NCBI GenBank assembly: GCA_030618905.1
Contig: JAUXCL010000013.1
Coordinates: 1-23,438 of the forward strand
Direction of reading: 5' to 3'
Length of the DNA stretch: 23,438 nt
DNA from: Bacteroidales bacterium
GTDB lineage: Bacteria > Bacteroidota > Bacteroidia > Bacteroidales > B18-G4
Numbering within the stretch: position 1 is the first letter of the stretch; each line of letters begins with the position of its first letter. The translations under genes and the position numbers were made by a program. The notes beneath the pieces are model-generated. The model had not been told where the DNA came from, did not search any database, and saw only the letters and a program-made list of their open reading frames with translations. Positions 1 through 7,008 of this stretch are shown in pieces.

Positions 1-489
1 ACAGCTAGTGGTTCCCTGGGTGGTGGAATATATGCAATGGATCATGTCATATTGCTCACAAATGATGCTTGCAATACATGGCAGGTACAGCATTTTCAGG
101 GTGATATTAGGCTGACTAGTGTTGATTTTATTGATGAGCATAATGGCTGGGCTGCCGGAATTCGTGGTGCCATAATCCATACAGGTAATGGAGGAGGAGT
201 GGGTGTTAAAGAGATCCCAAATCCATCTATTTTCACTGATAATTGTTTATATCCTAACCCTGTTTCAAGCGTTGCACGCTTGAGATTAACGATTACCGAT
301 TACCGATTAACCATATGTGATTTATATGGGATTGATGGAAGGAGGATTCGTAAATTGATTAATCAGGAAATGCCAGCAGGAGAGCATGAAATCGAGATTG
401 ATGTGAGTGATCTGCCAGTCGGCGTGTATTTCGTGAGGGTGCAGGATGGGAAGAACGTTGCTGTGGCGAAGGTCTTGGTTGTTCATTAA
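1..489 (+). CDS. YCF48-like beta-propeller protein with T9SS sorting domain (5' partial)
   Basis: The frame is open from base 1, so the gene begins upstream of the window and the first in-window ATG (37) is not its start. The visible N-terminal part contains DFIDEHNGWAAGIRGAIIHT followed by GNGG, the pattern of YCF48/BNR-type propeller blades (hydrophobic-D, NGWA-G, G-I-HT-GG). The last ~80 residues form a type A T9SS C-terminal domain: YPNP, a heptamer-encoded strand (LTITDYRLTICDLYG), the PAGEHEIEIDVSDLPVGVYFVRV strands, and a basic-hydrophobic end AVAKVLVVH. In Bacteroidota such domains direct export across the outer membrane and are usually cleaved or replaced by a lipid anchor. The sorting domain is closely similar to that of the next gene, which suggests duplication or exchange. 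A palindrome and four heptamers lie inside its coding sequence. The function of the cargo itself is unknown; the propeller call rests on about one and a half blades. Confidence 0.8.
   Translation, partial: TASGSLGGGIYAMDHVILLTNDACNTWQVQHFQGDIRLTSVDFIDEHNGWAAGIRGAIIHTGNGGGVGVKEIPNPSIFTDNCLYPNPVSSVARLRLTITDYRLTICDLYGIDGRRIRKLINQEMPAGEHEIEIDVSDLPVGVYFVRVQDGKNVAVAKVLVVH
265..283 (+). repeat. Palindrome inside T9SS sorting-domain coding sequence
   Basis: Arms TCAAGCGT (265-272) and ACGCTTGA (276-283) are perfectly complementary around the 3-nt loop TGC. The palindrome directly follows the codons for the sorting-domain NP motif and encodes SSVARL(R). The homologous codons of the next gene (3455-3475) form a palindrome with the same centre of symmetry but different arms. 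Confidence 0.75.
284..311 (+). repeat. Heptamer array (GATTAMC)x4, in frame in sorting domain
   Basis: Four head-to-tail units: GATTAAC, GATTACC, GATTACC, GATTAAC. A 7-nt unit repeats its peptide every 21 nt, and here it gives the 7-residue pattern LTITDYR/LTICDLY that forms one strand of the sorting domain. The perfect unit has no stop codon in any phase. Confidence 0.85.
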
Positions 490-491
490 CA

Positions 492-561
492 GGTAGGCGG
501 TAAGCGGTAGGCAGTAGACAGTAGACAGTAGACGTTATAGTAATTGCCAACTGACAACAAA
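492..561 (+). repeat. Forward/inverted heptamer repeat after T9SS gene
   Basis: Six forward units RGTARRC (492-533: GGTAGGC, GGTAAGC, GGTAGGC, then AGTAGAC three times) are followed by a 14-nt AT-rich spacer ending TAATTGC (534-547) and by an inverted-type unit CAACTGA plus a partial one (548-561). It fills almost all of the gap between the two T9SS genes. The same arrangement, with a spacer identical at 12 of 14 positions, follows the second T9SS gene. Confidence 0.85.
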
Positions 562-572
562 AAATAATCATC

Positions 573-3500
573 ATGAAAAAAATAACCTTTACCCTAATAA
601 TACTTCTAACAGCAAATATGCTGCTTGGCCAGCAAGGTTGGCCCAGGGATGGCTATGATTTAGGCTGGACCTATCTATATCCCTTTGGTGCGGAAAGGAT
701 GATACCGGATTATCCATTTGGAGAGGTTTTTAGAATAAATGCAATAGATCCGCTTGTAGTCACAGGTGATGTAAATGGTAATGGATCACCAGAGATTGTA
801 TATACGAGCAATAATACATTGTATGTACTAGATTGCGAAGGCAATAAGTTATGGAGTAAGAGCCTGAATTTTATAGACAAATATCGTCGTTGTACCCTTG
901 ATGATGTGACAGGTGACGGGATTAAGGAAATCATTGTTGGTACCAGGATTAATTCTACTCTTAAATTATTGATCTATGATGGCGCAGGCCATCTGATAAA
1001 AGAAATATCCCAAACAGAGGGTGTAAGCCAGGATAATTGTATCCTTAACAGGGCAGTATTGGATATTGACAATGATGATGACCTGGATGTTGTCGCCTGG
1101 AGGCTTTCCGGTTATGACTTATGGTCCAGGGGGGTTGAAGTGTTTGATTATAATACCGGCAATAGTAATTGGTTTTACTCATTTGGACCAGGTATAACTA
1201 CAATGAGCATAGCTGATATAACCGGTAACACTAATCAAGAAATACTAATTGGCACATTCGGTCCTTCCAATGGCCATAGTGTCAATGGCTTTGCCGATAA
1301 CAAATGCTATGCAATCTGCTGGGATTCAGAAGGAAATTTGTTATGGTCACGTGAATTTGAAGGTTCAGGTTTTGTTGACACAGAGGTTTCAGTAGATGAT
1401 CTGGATGGGGATGGAAAGAATGAGGTGATATACACTTCACATCAACATGGCTGGGGACCATGGAATGGTAACCTTGGAAGAATATACTTGCTAAACCCCG
1501 AAAACGGAGAAATCTTGAAGGAATATAATGCCGGCAAGCCGATAGTCGTAAATGGAATTGCTGATTTCACAGACAATGGGAGCAAAGAAATCCTGGTAAA
1601 TTACAAGGATGAATCAACCCAGACAGGAAAAATATTAATGTTTGACAAGCAACTTAATCTCATACATGAGTATGCGGTTGAAGGTTCTATGTTGAGGGTT
1701 AGTGCAATTAATGATATTAATGGAGATGGTAACCTGGAAATTATTGTGAATAGATTGATTGGTGGGCAGCTCATGATATTGGATGCCAAACTCAATGAAT
1801 TATGGAAATTGGATTATCCTGATGGATTAAGTGATGTAATTCCCACAGATTTAGATGGTGATGGACTGAATGAATTGATCATTTCAACACCGGAGAACCT
1901 GCAAGTAATAAGTGCCACTGCCGGACCAACGATTGAATTGAAATCGCCAAACGGAGGTGAATATTGGAAATGGAATACACAGCAATCAATAAATTGGAGA
2001 AGCACTTCTATCCTCATTGAGAAAGTAAAAATTTGGTTGTCATATGATGGCGGAACTTCATATACTGACCTTTTATTTGAAAATATAACCAATGATGGTG
2101 AGGAGCATTGGACAATTCCAGAAGCACAGTGCCTTTGTGCTTGCATTAAAATTGAGGGGTTTGATGCTGAAGGAGTATTGGTTGCAGAGGATGAAAGCGA
2201 CAGTGACTTCGTTATTTACATTACTCCTCCAATTAATCTTGACAGTGGATTAGTGGCATATTATCCTTTTAACGGTAATGCCGACGATGAAAGTGAGAAT
2301 GATAATCATGGTGATGTTTATGGTGCTTCCCTATCATTTGATCGATTCGGAGATACTGATAAGTCATATAGTTTTGATGGAATGGATGATTATATTTCGG
2401 TTGATGACCATGAATCACTCAGGCCATCATCATTGACAATATCCTGTTTCGTAAAGTTTGATCCTCCATTTTATACGGGAATGCATATTATTTCAAAGAA
2501 CCTAGGGGATGCCGATTGGGAGTCATACACCCTGTTGTCCTGGCCGTCTAATCCATCTATTGCTTCAAATATTGCTAATAATAATGGTCATGGAATTTAT
2601 TTACAAGCTCCTCTAGATCATGAAGATTTAATATGGCATCATTTGGTATTTACGTTTGATGACCCGGGTGACATGGAAAAATTATTTATCGACGGGGAAT
2701 TTGTCATTCAGGCAAATGAGACTAAATCAATTGCATATGATGACAAGCCTCTTTATATAAGTGGTGATATCGAATGGTCTAATCCTATTCCTGAGTGGCT
2801 TTTTAAGGGTAAAATAGATGACATACGCATTTACGATCGTGTATTAAATGAATTTGAGATCCGGGCGCTCTACTATGAAGGAGACTGGAAAATTAAGCCC
2901 ACCTTTATGACAGAGCTGAATGATCAGATTGCCTGTAAAAATGATAGCATTGCGTTTGAGGTTTTAGTGGAAGGAATACCTCCAATCAATTACCAGTGGC
3001 AAAAGGATGGCATTGATATACCAGAGGCTACTGATAGTATTTTATCCTTTCTCCGTGTTCAACCGGAAGATGGTGGTGAATACCGATGCAATGCTACTAA
3101 TGAATACGGAACTGGCATGAGTAACTTTGCCACGCTTTCAGTTGAATTTGCAGATCCAACTACTATTACCGGAAATTCCACTGTCATTGAATACCAGATA
3201 GTGACTTATTCAGTAGCTATGCAGGAAGGACATACTTACGAGTTCATGGTGGAAGGCGGTAATATTATTGATGGAACTGAGAATAGCATTATCGTACATT
3301 GGGGTGAGGCAGGAGAGGGATCTGTCATGCTCCTGGAAACCAGCGATCTTGGTTGTATTGCAGATACCAATATTTTGAATGTAGAAATAGGAAATCTGGG
3401 TATTGATGAGATGCGGGTTGCGGGTTGCGGGTTGCGGGTTTCCCCAAACCCGTGCTCAGACGCGTTGCGTCTGAGATATCTGATTTATGATATCGGATAT

Positions 3501-3680
3501 CTGATATCTGATTTATATATGATTTCAGGGAAATATATTAAGAGATTGGTAAATGAAATAGTGCCGGCTGGGGTGCATGAAGTGGATATCGATGTAAGCA
3601 ACTTGCCAGTTGGCGTATATATCGTTCGTATGCAAGCCGGGACGGAGGTTGCTGTTGCAAAGGTTTTAGTAGTTCATTAA
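573..3680 (+). CDS. Secreted FG-GAP / LamG / Ig multidomain protein with T9SS sorting domain
   Basis: A 1035-residue surface or secreted protein. Residues 1-19 are a Sec signal peptide (MKKITFTLIILLTANMLLGQ). Eight Ca-binding-type loops of the DxDGDGxxE kind occur at residues ~66, 111, 164, 215, 276, 331, 381 and 426, one about every 50 residues, which indicates an FG-GAP/VCBS-like beta-propeller. A Kre9/KNH-like module starts at PNGGEYW (~459). A LamG/concanavalin-like lectin fold runs ~562-770 (AYYPFNGNADDES to YDRVLNEFEIRALYYEG). An Ig domain covers ~775-860 (YQWQKDG ... EDGGEYRCNATNEYG), then a PKD-like module to ~940 and a T9SS C-terminal sorting domain (~943-1035). The likely role is adhesion or polysaccharide binding at the cell surface; no catalytic motif is visible. 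The sorting-domain region is unusual, containing two heptamer arrays and two palindromes while keeping frame. The ATG at 573 is chosen because it directly precedes the signal peptide. Confidence 0.88.
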   Translation: MKKITFTLIILLTANMLLGQQGWPRDGYDLGWTYLYPFGAERMIPDYPFGEVFRINAIDPLVVTGDVNGNGSPEIVYTSNNTLYVLDCEGNKLWSKSLNFIDKYRRCTLDDVTGDGIKEIIVGTRINSTLKLLIYDGAGHLIKEISQTEGVSQDNCILNRAVLDIDNDDDLDVVAWRLSGYDLWSRGVEVFDYNTGNSNWFYSFGPGITTMSIADITGNTNQEILIGTFGPSNGHSVNGFADNKCYAICWDSEGNLLWSREFEGSGFVDTEVSVDDLDGDGKNEVIYTSHQHGWGPWNGNLGRIYLLNPENGEILKEYNAGKPIVVNGIADFTDNGSKEILVNYKDESTQTGKILMFDKQLNLIHEYAVEGSMLRVSAINDINGDGNLEIIVNRLIGGQLMILDAKLNELWKLDYPDGLSDVIPTDLDGDGLNELIISTPENLQVISATAGPTIELKSPNGGEYWKWNTQQSINWRSTSILIEKVKIWLSYDGGTSYTDLLFENITNDGEEHWTIPEAQCLCACIKIEGFDAEGVLVAEDESDSDFVIYITPPINLDSGLVAYYPFNGNADDESENDNHGDVYGASLSFDRFGDTDKSYSFDGMDDYISVDDHESLRPSSLTISCFVKFDPPFYTGMHIISKNLGDADWESYTLLSWPSNPSIASNIANNNGHGIYLQAPLDHEDLIWHHLVFTFDDPGDMEKLFIDGEFVIQANETKSIAYDDKPLYISGDIEWSNPIPEWLFKGKIDDIRIYDRVLNEFEIRALYYEGDWKIKPTFMTELNDQIACKNDSIAFEVLVEGIPPINYQWQKDGIDIPEATDSILSFLRVQPEDGGEYRCNATNEYGTGMSNFATLSVEFADPTTITGNSTVIEYQIVTYSVAMQEGHTYEFMVEGGNIIDGTENSIIVHWGEAGEGSVMLLETSDLGCIADTNILNVEIGNLGIDEMRVAGCGLRVSPNPCSDALRLRYLIYDIGYLISDLYMISGKYIKRLVNEIVPAGVHEVDIDVSNLPVGVYIVRMQAGTEVAVAKVLVVH
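3413..3440 (+). repeat. Heptamer array (GCGGGTT)x4, in frame in sorting domain
   Basis: Four perfect copies of GCGGGTT encode MRVAGCGLRV just before the SPNP motif. The same unit, reverse-complemented (AACCCGC three times), occurs at 4642-4662 in the gap before the histidine kinase gene. Confidence 0.9.
3435..3452 (+). repeat. Palindrome over the NP-motif codons
   Basis: CGGGTTT (3435-3441), loop CCCC, AAACCCG (3446-3452): a perfect 7-bp stem formed by the last heptamer unit and the codons for SPNP. The first T9SS gene has no counterpart here. Confidence 0.7.
3455..3475 (+). repeat. Palindrome inside T9SS sorting-domain coding sequence
   Basis: Arms CTCAGACGC (3455-3463) and GCGTCTGAG (3467-3475) around a GTT loop form a perfect 9-bp stem. 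It encodes SDALRL(R) and is aligned codon for codon with the palindrome at 265-283, with which it shares the centre of symmetry but not the arm sequence. Confidence 0.85.
3475..3516 (+). repeat. Heptamer array (GATATCT-like)x6, in frame in sorting domain
   Basis: Units: GATATCT, GATTTAT, GATATCG, GATATCT, GATATCT, GATTTAT. It encodes YLIYDIG/YLISDLY, at the same place in the sorting domain as the array at 284-311. Perfect units would put a TGA at 3495-3497; the third unit carries G instead of T at 3495, giving GGA. Confidence 0.88.
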
Positions 3681-3682
3681 CC

Positions 3683-3780
3683 AGTTGACAGTTGACAGTA
3701 GGCAGTAGGCGATATAATAATTGCCAACTGAGAACTGACAACCGACAACTGACAACTGAGAACTGAGAACTGACAACCGA
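3683..3780 (+). repeat. Forward/inverted heptamer repeat after second T9SS gene
   Basis: Forward units AGTTGAC x2 and AGTAGGC x2 (3683-3710), spacer with TAATTGC (3711-3724), then eight units SAACYGA (3725-3780). The reverse complement of the inverted units matches the AGTTGAC units at six of seven positions, so a long imperfect hairpin with the 14-nt spacer as loop is possible. It begins two bases after the stop codon. Confidence 0.88.
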
Positions 3781-3793
3781 CAATTATCAAAAA

Positions 3794-3825
3794 TTTGTAA
3801 CTGAAGTGGTAAATGCTTATCTTTA
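3794..3825 (+). promoter_or_regulatory. Bacteroidota-type promoter of the response regulator gene
   Basis: TTTG at 3794-3797, 20-nt spacer, TATCTTTA at 3818-3825 (consensus TAnnTTTG, last base differs). Expected transcript start is near 3831, about 15 nt before the ATG at 3846. This supports that ATG over the one at 3813. Confidence 0.45.
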
Positions 3826-3845
3826 ATAGAAAATATAACGGTAAA

Positions 3846-4598
3846 ATGCTTCGTACCATCATTATCGATGATGAAGCCCCGATGAGGCACTCACTGGAAA
3901 TGATGCTTAAGTCATCATGCCCTAATGTTAAAGTAGTGGCTGACGCAGATGGGGTTGACACAGGTATCGCTGCCATCAGAAAATTTCATCCCGACCTTGT
4001 ATTCCTGGATATACAAATGGGCGATGGTACTGGCTTTGACCTGCTCAAGCAGCTGGAACCCATTGATTTCAAATTGATCTTTATTACGGCATACAATCAG
4101 TATGCTGTTAGAGCATTTAAGTTTAGTGCACTGGATTATCTTCTCAAACCCGTTGATCCCGACGAGTTGACCGAAGCTGTTAATAAAACCGAGAAACTGA
4201 TCGTTCAAAGCCTCAGGACCCAGCTGGATACACTCGAAGATAACTTGAACCCTGCCGACAGATCTGGGAAAAAGATCATCCTTCGGACTTTTGACAACAT
4301 TCACCTGGTCCTGACAAAAGATATCGTTTATTGTGAATCGGATGGAAATTATACTTCCTTTTACTTGCTGAATAATAACAAGATCCTGGTATCAAACAGG
4401 TTAAAGGAGTACGATGAGATGTTGAGCGATCAGGGATTTTTCAGGGTTCATAAGTCATTTTTGATCAACCTTCTTCATATAATCCGCTTTGAAAAGGCCG
4501 AAGGAGGAAGTGTTGTCCTGACAAATGAGCATAAAGTACCGGTTGCTTCACGCAAAAGGGAGCAATTATTGGAATTGTTTGAAAGAATTTCCGGTTGA
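3846..4598 (+). CDS. LytTR-family response regulator
   Basis: A 250-residue two-component regulator (LytR/AlgR type). The receiver domain (1-~120) has the acidic pair D8/D9, phosphoacceptor D55 (FLDIQMGDG), T81 and K101 (LLKPVD). The C-terminal LytTR DNA-binding domain (~145-248) shows IVYCESDGNYTSFYL, the FFRVHKSFLINL segment and VPVASRKREQLLE. An ATG at 3813 in the same frame would add 11 residues (MLIFNRKYNGK), but response regulators of this family begin right before the IIIDDE strand and the likely promoter lies over the upstream ATG, so 3846 is preferred. The gene just downstream encodes a LytS-type histidine kinase, the expected partner; they are separated by 107 bp filled with a heptamer array. 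Target genes are not evident; LytTR proteins bind paired direct repeats upstream of their targets. Confidence 0.92.
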   Translation: MLRTIIIDDEAPMRHSLEMMLKSSCPNVKVVADADGVDTGIAAIRKFHPDLVFLDIQMGDGTGFDLLKQLEPIDFKLIFITAYNQYAVRAFKFSALDYLLKPVDPDELTEAVNKTEKLIVQSLRTQLDTLEDNLNPADRSGKKIILRTFDNIHLVLTKDIVYCESDGNYTSFYLLNNNKILVSNRLKEYDEMLSDQGFFRVHKSFLINLLHIIRFEKAEGGSVVLTNEHKVPVASRKREQLLELFERISG

Positions 4599-4604
4599 AG
4601 GATT

Positions 4605-4690
4605 GGGTTACAGGTCGAAGATTACAAGTTATATTCCATGAAACCCGCAACCCGCAACCCGCAACTCGTAACTCGTAACTCGTAACTCGT
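4605..4690 (+). repeat. Heptamer array (AACYCGY)x7 before the kinase gene
   Basis: Units AACCCGC x3 (4642-4662) and AACTCGT x4 (4663-4690) are perfect within each block. Before them, 4605-4632 holds a decayed opposite-sense series (GGGTTAC ... AGATTAC, AAGTTAT), giving again a forward, AT-rich, inverted layout. The AACCCGC block is the reverse complement of the coding array at 3413-3440. Confidence 0.85.
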
Positions 4691-4705
4691 AACCAATTTT
4701 ACAAA

Positions 4706-6772
4706 ATGCCAAACCGAACCATACTCTTCATCTTTCTGCTATCAGTCTCAGGTACAGGCCTGACCCAGACCTACATTAACCTGAAGGCATATAATGTGGA
4801 TAGTCTGCAATTGATTTTGCCCGCCCAGGTTGGAGAGCAGCGGGTCAATACTTTAAATCAACTGGCTGCTGCTTTTTCATATGAAGAATTTGATTCCAGT
4901 GCTCGATATGCCGAAGAAGCTCTAAGCCTTGCGAATGATATTAATTGCCAGGAGGGAATTGCCAGCGCTTACAGAAACTTAGGACATATGAATTTCTACC
5001 GGAGTAATTATTCAGAAGCACTCAATAATTTCTTTGCGTCACTGGAATTGTACGAAAATTTGGACCGGAAGCACACTGTGGCTGATCTATATTATGATAT
5101 TGCAGCCACGCATTATTTTGCCAGTAATTACGAAAAAGTACTTGAATATATTAATATTTCACTGGAGAAATTCCGTGAACGCCTGGAGGATGGATCCACG
5201 GTTGGTTCTGTCAGGGATACAATAAAGGTCATTGGTGCGCTTGGGATGACTTATGCAATGTTAGGGATGGACCGTCAAAAACAGCTTGAGATTACCTTAC
5301 AACACCTTGAAACCGGAAAAAGGAATAATTTCGGCAATACAGAACTGATGTTACAGACATGTGTTGCAGGTGTGGACTATTATTATTTAAATGAACCGGA
5401 CAGTGCCAAAGTGTATCTTAAAAGATCACTTGCTTTTCCTGATGAAACACCTAGTCTGCAAGCATTGAAATACCGTCCAATATGGTGGTTGGGATATCTT
5501 CATTTTGAGGAGCAGGAATATGATTCAGCAATCTTTTATTGGCAAAAGGCATTTGAATGGAACAATGAAAACGGATTTCTATACTGGGCTACAGATGCTT
5601 GTGTAGATATCGGGCATGCTTATTTTTTAATGCAGGATTTTAATAATGCTGAAAAGTTTTACCTGCAAGGAGAAAAGTTATTTGATGAGATGCTAGAAAG
5701 GAAATCGCAATACAGGTATGATTCATTGAAATATGTTGCTTCAAGTGGTACTGATTTATACTTGCCTATACCTGTTATGCGTAAAATAGAAGGAATCTGG
5801 GGCTATGGACAATGGATGTACGAAATGTTATACGAACTCTATGATACTATAAATAATACAAGCAAAGCATTAAAATATCATATTGCCTATGCAAATGCCA
5901 AGGATAGCCTGAATGAAATGATACGAAACCGGGAGACAATTGAAATTCAAACCAGGTATGAATCAGAATGGAAGGAAAGGCAAATCGAATACTTAACACA
6001 GGAAAATGATTTTAATGCTTTTAAGCTGCAGCAATCCAGATACTTTTTGTTTGGGTTAATTGGCCTGGTAGTTTTAATAGCAGTACTGGCATTTATTATC
6101 ATACGGATGAACAAACTTCGTGACCAGCAGAACAACCTGCTTTTACAGCAAAAACTTTTCCGTGCCCAGATGAACCCGCACTTTCTCTTTAATACACTGG
6201 TTAGCATACAGAATTTTATCATCAGCGAAAAACCGGTAATAGCCGGGAAATACCTTTCAAAGTTTTCTAAACTGGTCCGCAATATACTGGATAGCTCCTT
6301 TGAAGAATATATTTCGCTGGAGGATGAGCTTGGAACCATTGAGAATTATCTTGAATTACAAAAGATCCGCTATCCGGATAAATTTGATTTTAGCATTGCT
6401 GTGGATAAATCTATTGATCCCGAAACCACGAGCTTTCCCCCCATGCTTCTGCAGCCTTTTATCGAAAACTCTATTGAGCATGGCTTTAAACATAAAGAGA
6501 GCAAGGGGAATATCCATATCTCCTTTTCATTAAAAAACAGCTCATTGCTTGTTGAAGTGCAGGATGATGGAATTGGCAGGGACAAGGCAAAGGAATTACT
6601 CAAAATGCACAGCATGGATCATAAATCTCTGGCAACCTCCATTACGGAAGAACGGATCCAGATCCTGAACAAGACAATGAAAAGGAAGATCTCTCTTGAT
6701 ATTTTAGATTTGAAGAATGAAAAAAATGAACCTGCCGGAACCAGGGTTGTACTCTTGATTCCCTTTAAATAA
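4706..6772 (+). CDS. LytS/YehU-type sensor histidine kinase with periplasmic TPR region
   Basis: A 688-residue membrane kinase. Residues 1-~20 look like a signal peptide (RTILFIFLLSVSGTGLTQ). About 40-420 is a set of TPR-like helices (for example EGIASAYRNLGHMNFYRSNY and DACVDIGHAYFLMQDFNNAE). A short coiled region precedes one membrane segment at 446-468 (YFLFGLIGLVVLIAVLAFII), so the TPR part should lie in the periplasm. The cytoplasmic part has the HisKA-7/His_kinase H-box FRAQMNPHFLFNTL with likely phosphorylated H492, the N-box LLQPFIENSIEHGFKH (N588) and a G-box VQDDGIGRDKAKEL, ending GTRVVLLIPF. It is downstream of, and probably signals to, the LytTR regulator. In this family the TPR region is thought to sense extracellular or protein signals; the ligand is unknown. 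Length and order fit other Bacteroidota TPR kinases. Confidence 0.92.
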   Translation: MPNRTILFIFLLSVSGTGLTQTYINLKAYNVDSLQLILPAQVGEQRVNTLNQLAAAFSYEEFDSSARYAEEALSLANDINCQEGIASAYRNLGHMNFYRSNYSEALNNFFASLELYENLDRKHTVADLYYDIAATHYFASNYEKVLEYINISLEKFRERLEDGSTVGSVRDTIKVIGALGMTYAMLGMDRQKQLEITLQHLETGKRNNFGNTELMLQTCVAGVDYYYLNEPDSAKVYLKRSLAFPDETPSLQALKYRPIWWLGYLHFEEQEYDSAIFYWQKAFEWNNENGFLYWATDACVDIGHAYFLMQDFNNAEKFYLQGEKLFDEMLERKSQYRYDSLKYVASSGTDLYLPIPVMRKIEGIWGYGQWMYEMLYELYDTINNTSKALKYHIAYANAKDSLNEMIRNRETIEIQTRYESEWKERQIEYLTQENDFNAFKLQQSRYFLFGLIGLVVLIAVLAFIIIRMNKLRDQQNNLLLQQKLFRAQMNPHFLFNTLVSIQNFIISEKPVIAGKYLSKFSKLVRNILDSSFEEYISLEDELGTIENYLELQKIRYPDKFDFSIAVDKSIDPETTSFPPMLLQPFIENSIEHGFKHKESKGNIHISFSLKNSSLLVEVQDDGIGRDKAKELLKMHSMDHKSLATSITEERIQILNKTMKRKISLDILDLKNEKNEPAGTRVVLLIPFK

Positions 6773-6786
6773 TTGCACTAACTTTG
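6755..6786 (+). promoter_or_regulatory. Bacteroidota-type promoter at the 3' end of the kinase gene
   Basis: TTG at 6755-6757, 21-nt spacer, and an exact TAnnTTTG element TAACTTTG at 6779-6786. The predicted transcript starts near 6793, about 215 nt before the HAD gene and about 20 nt before a 20-codon ORF at 6814. Confidence 0.45.
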
Positions 6787-6813
6787 TATTTCTAATTTTA
6801 AAATCTCCATTTC

Positions 6814-6876
6814 ATGAAAAACATGATACTCGTTCTTATGTTTGATGTTACAATATATTCTCGTTTTAAAATATGA
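6814..6876 (+). CDS. 20-codon ORF behind a good promoter; possible leader or gene remnant
   Basis: ATG at 6814 gives MKNMILVLMFDVTIYSRFKI and then TGA. It starts about 20 nt after the expected transcript start of the promoter at 6755-6786, a normal distance for this phylum, and the hydrophobic start resembles the beginning of a signal peptide. It may be the surviving 5' end of a lost gene or a chance ORF in an AT-rich stretch. No family is recognised. Confidence 0.2.
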   Translation: MKNMILVLMFDVTIYSRFKI

Positions 6877-6877
6877 T

Positions 6878-6947
6878 TGACAATTATCAATTGAATATTG
6901 AATATCATATTGTAAATTGTACACACAGAATACAGAATTGTAAATTA
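6878..6947 (+). repeat. Decayed 7-nt-period AT-rich repeat
   Basis: Ten segments of seven bases keep a loose register, for example TGACAAT, TATCAAT, TGAATAT, TGAATAT, then AGAATAC, AGAATTG, TAAATTA. Only the TGAATAT pair is exact. It may be an old heptamer array. The rest of the 236-nt gap before the HAD gene shows nothing recognisable. Confidence 0.3.
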
Positions 6948-7008
6948 CCAGGGGTGAGTCTAAAACAGAACTAAGCAAAAGATAAATACGCTCAATTACA
7001 GGTACCCA

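Noticed and set aside
492..3780. Repeat arrays as a CRISPR
   Set aside because: Units are 7 nt without unique spacers, and no cas genes are present.
3813..3845. Upstream ATG (3813) as the response regulator start
   Set aside because: The likely -7 element (3818-3825) lies downstream of it, and the added residues are not part of the receiver fold.
3538..3976. Three overlapping minus-strand open frames over the repeat region
   Set aside because: They read repeat units as peptide repeats (SVVSSQFSV-type) and run into the antisense of the response regulator; they are open only because the heptamer has no stop in that direction.
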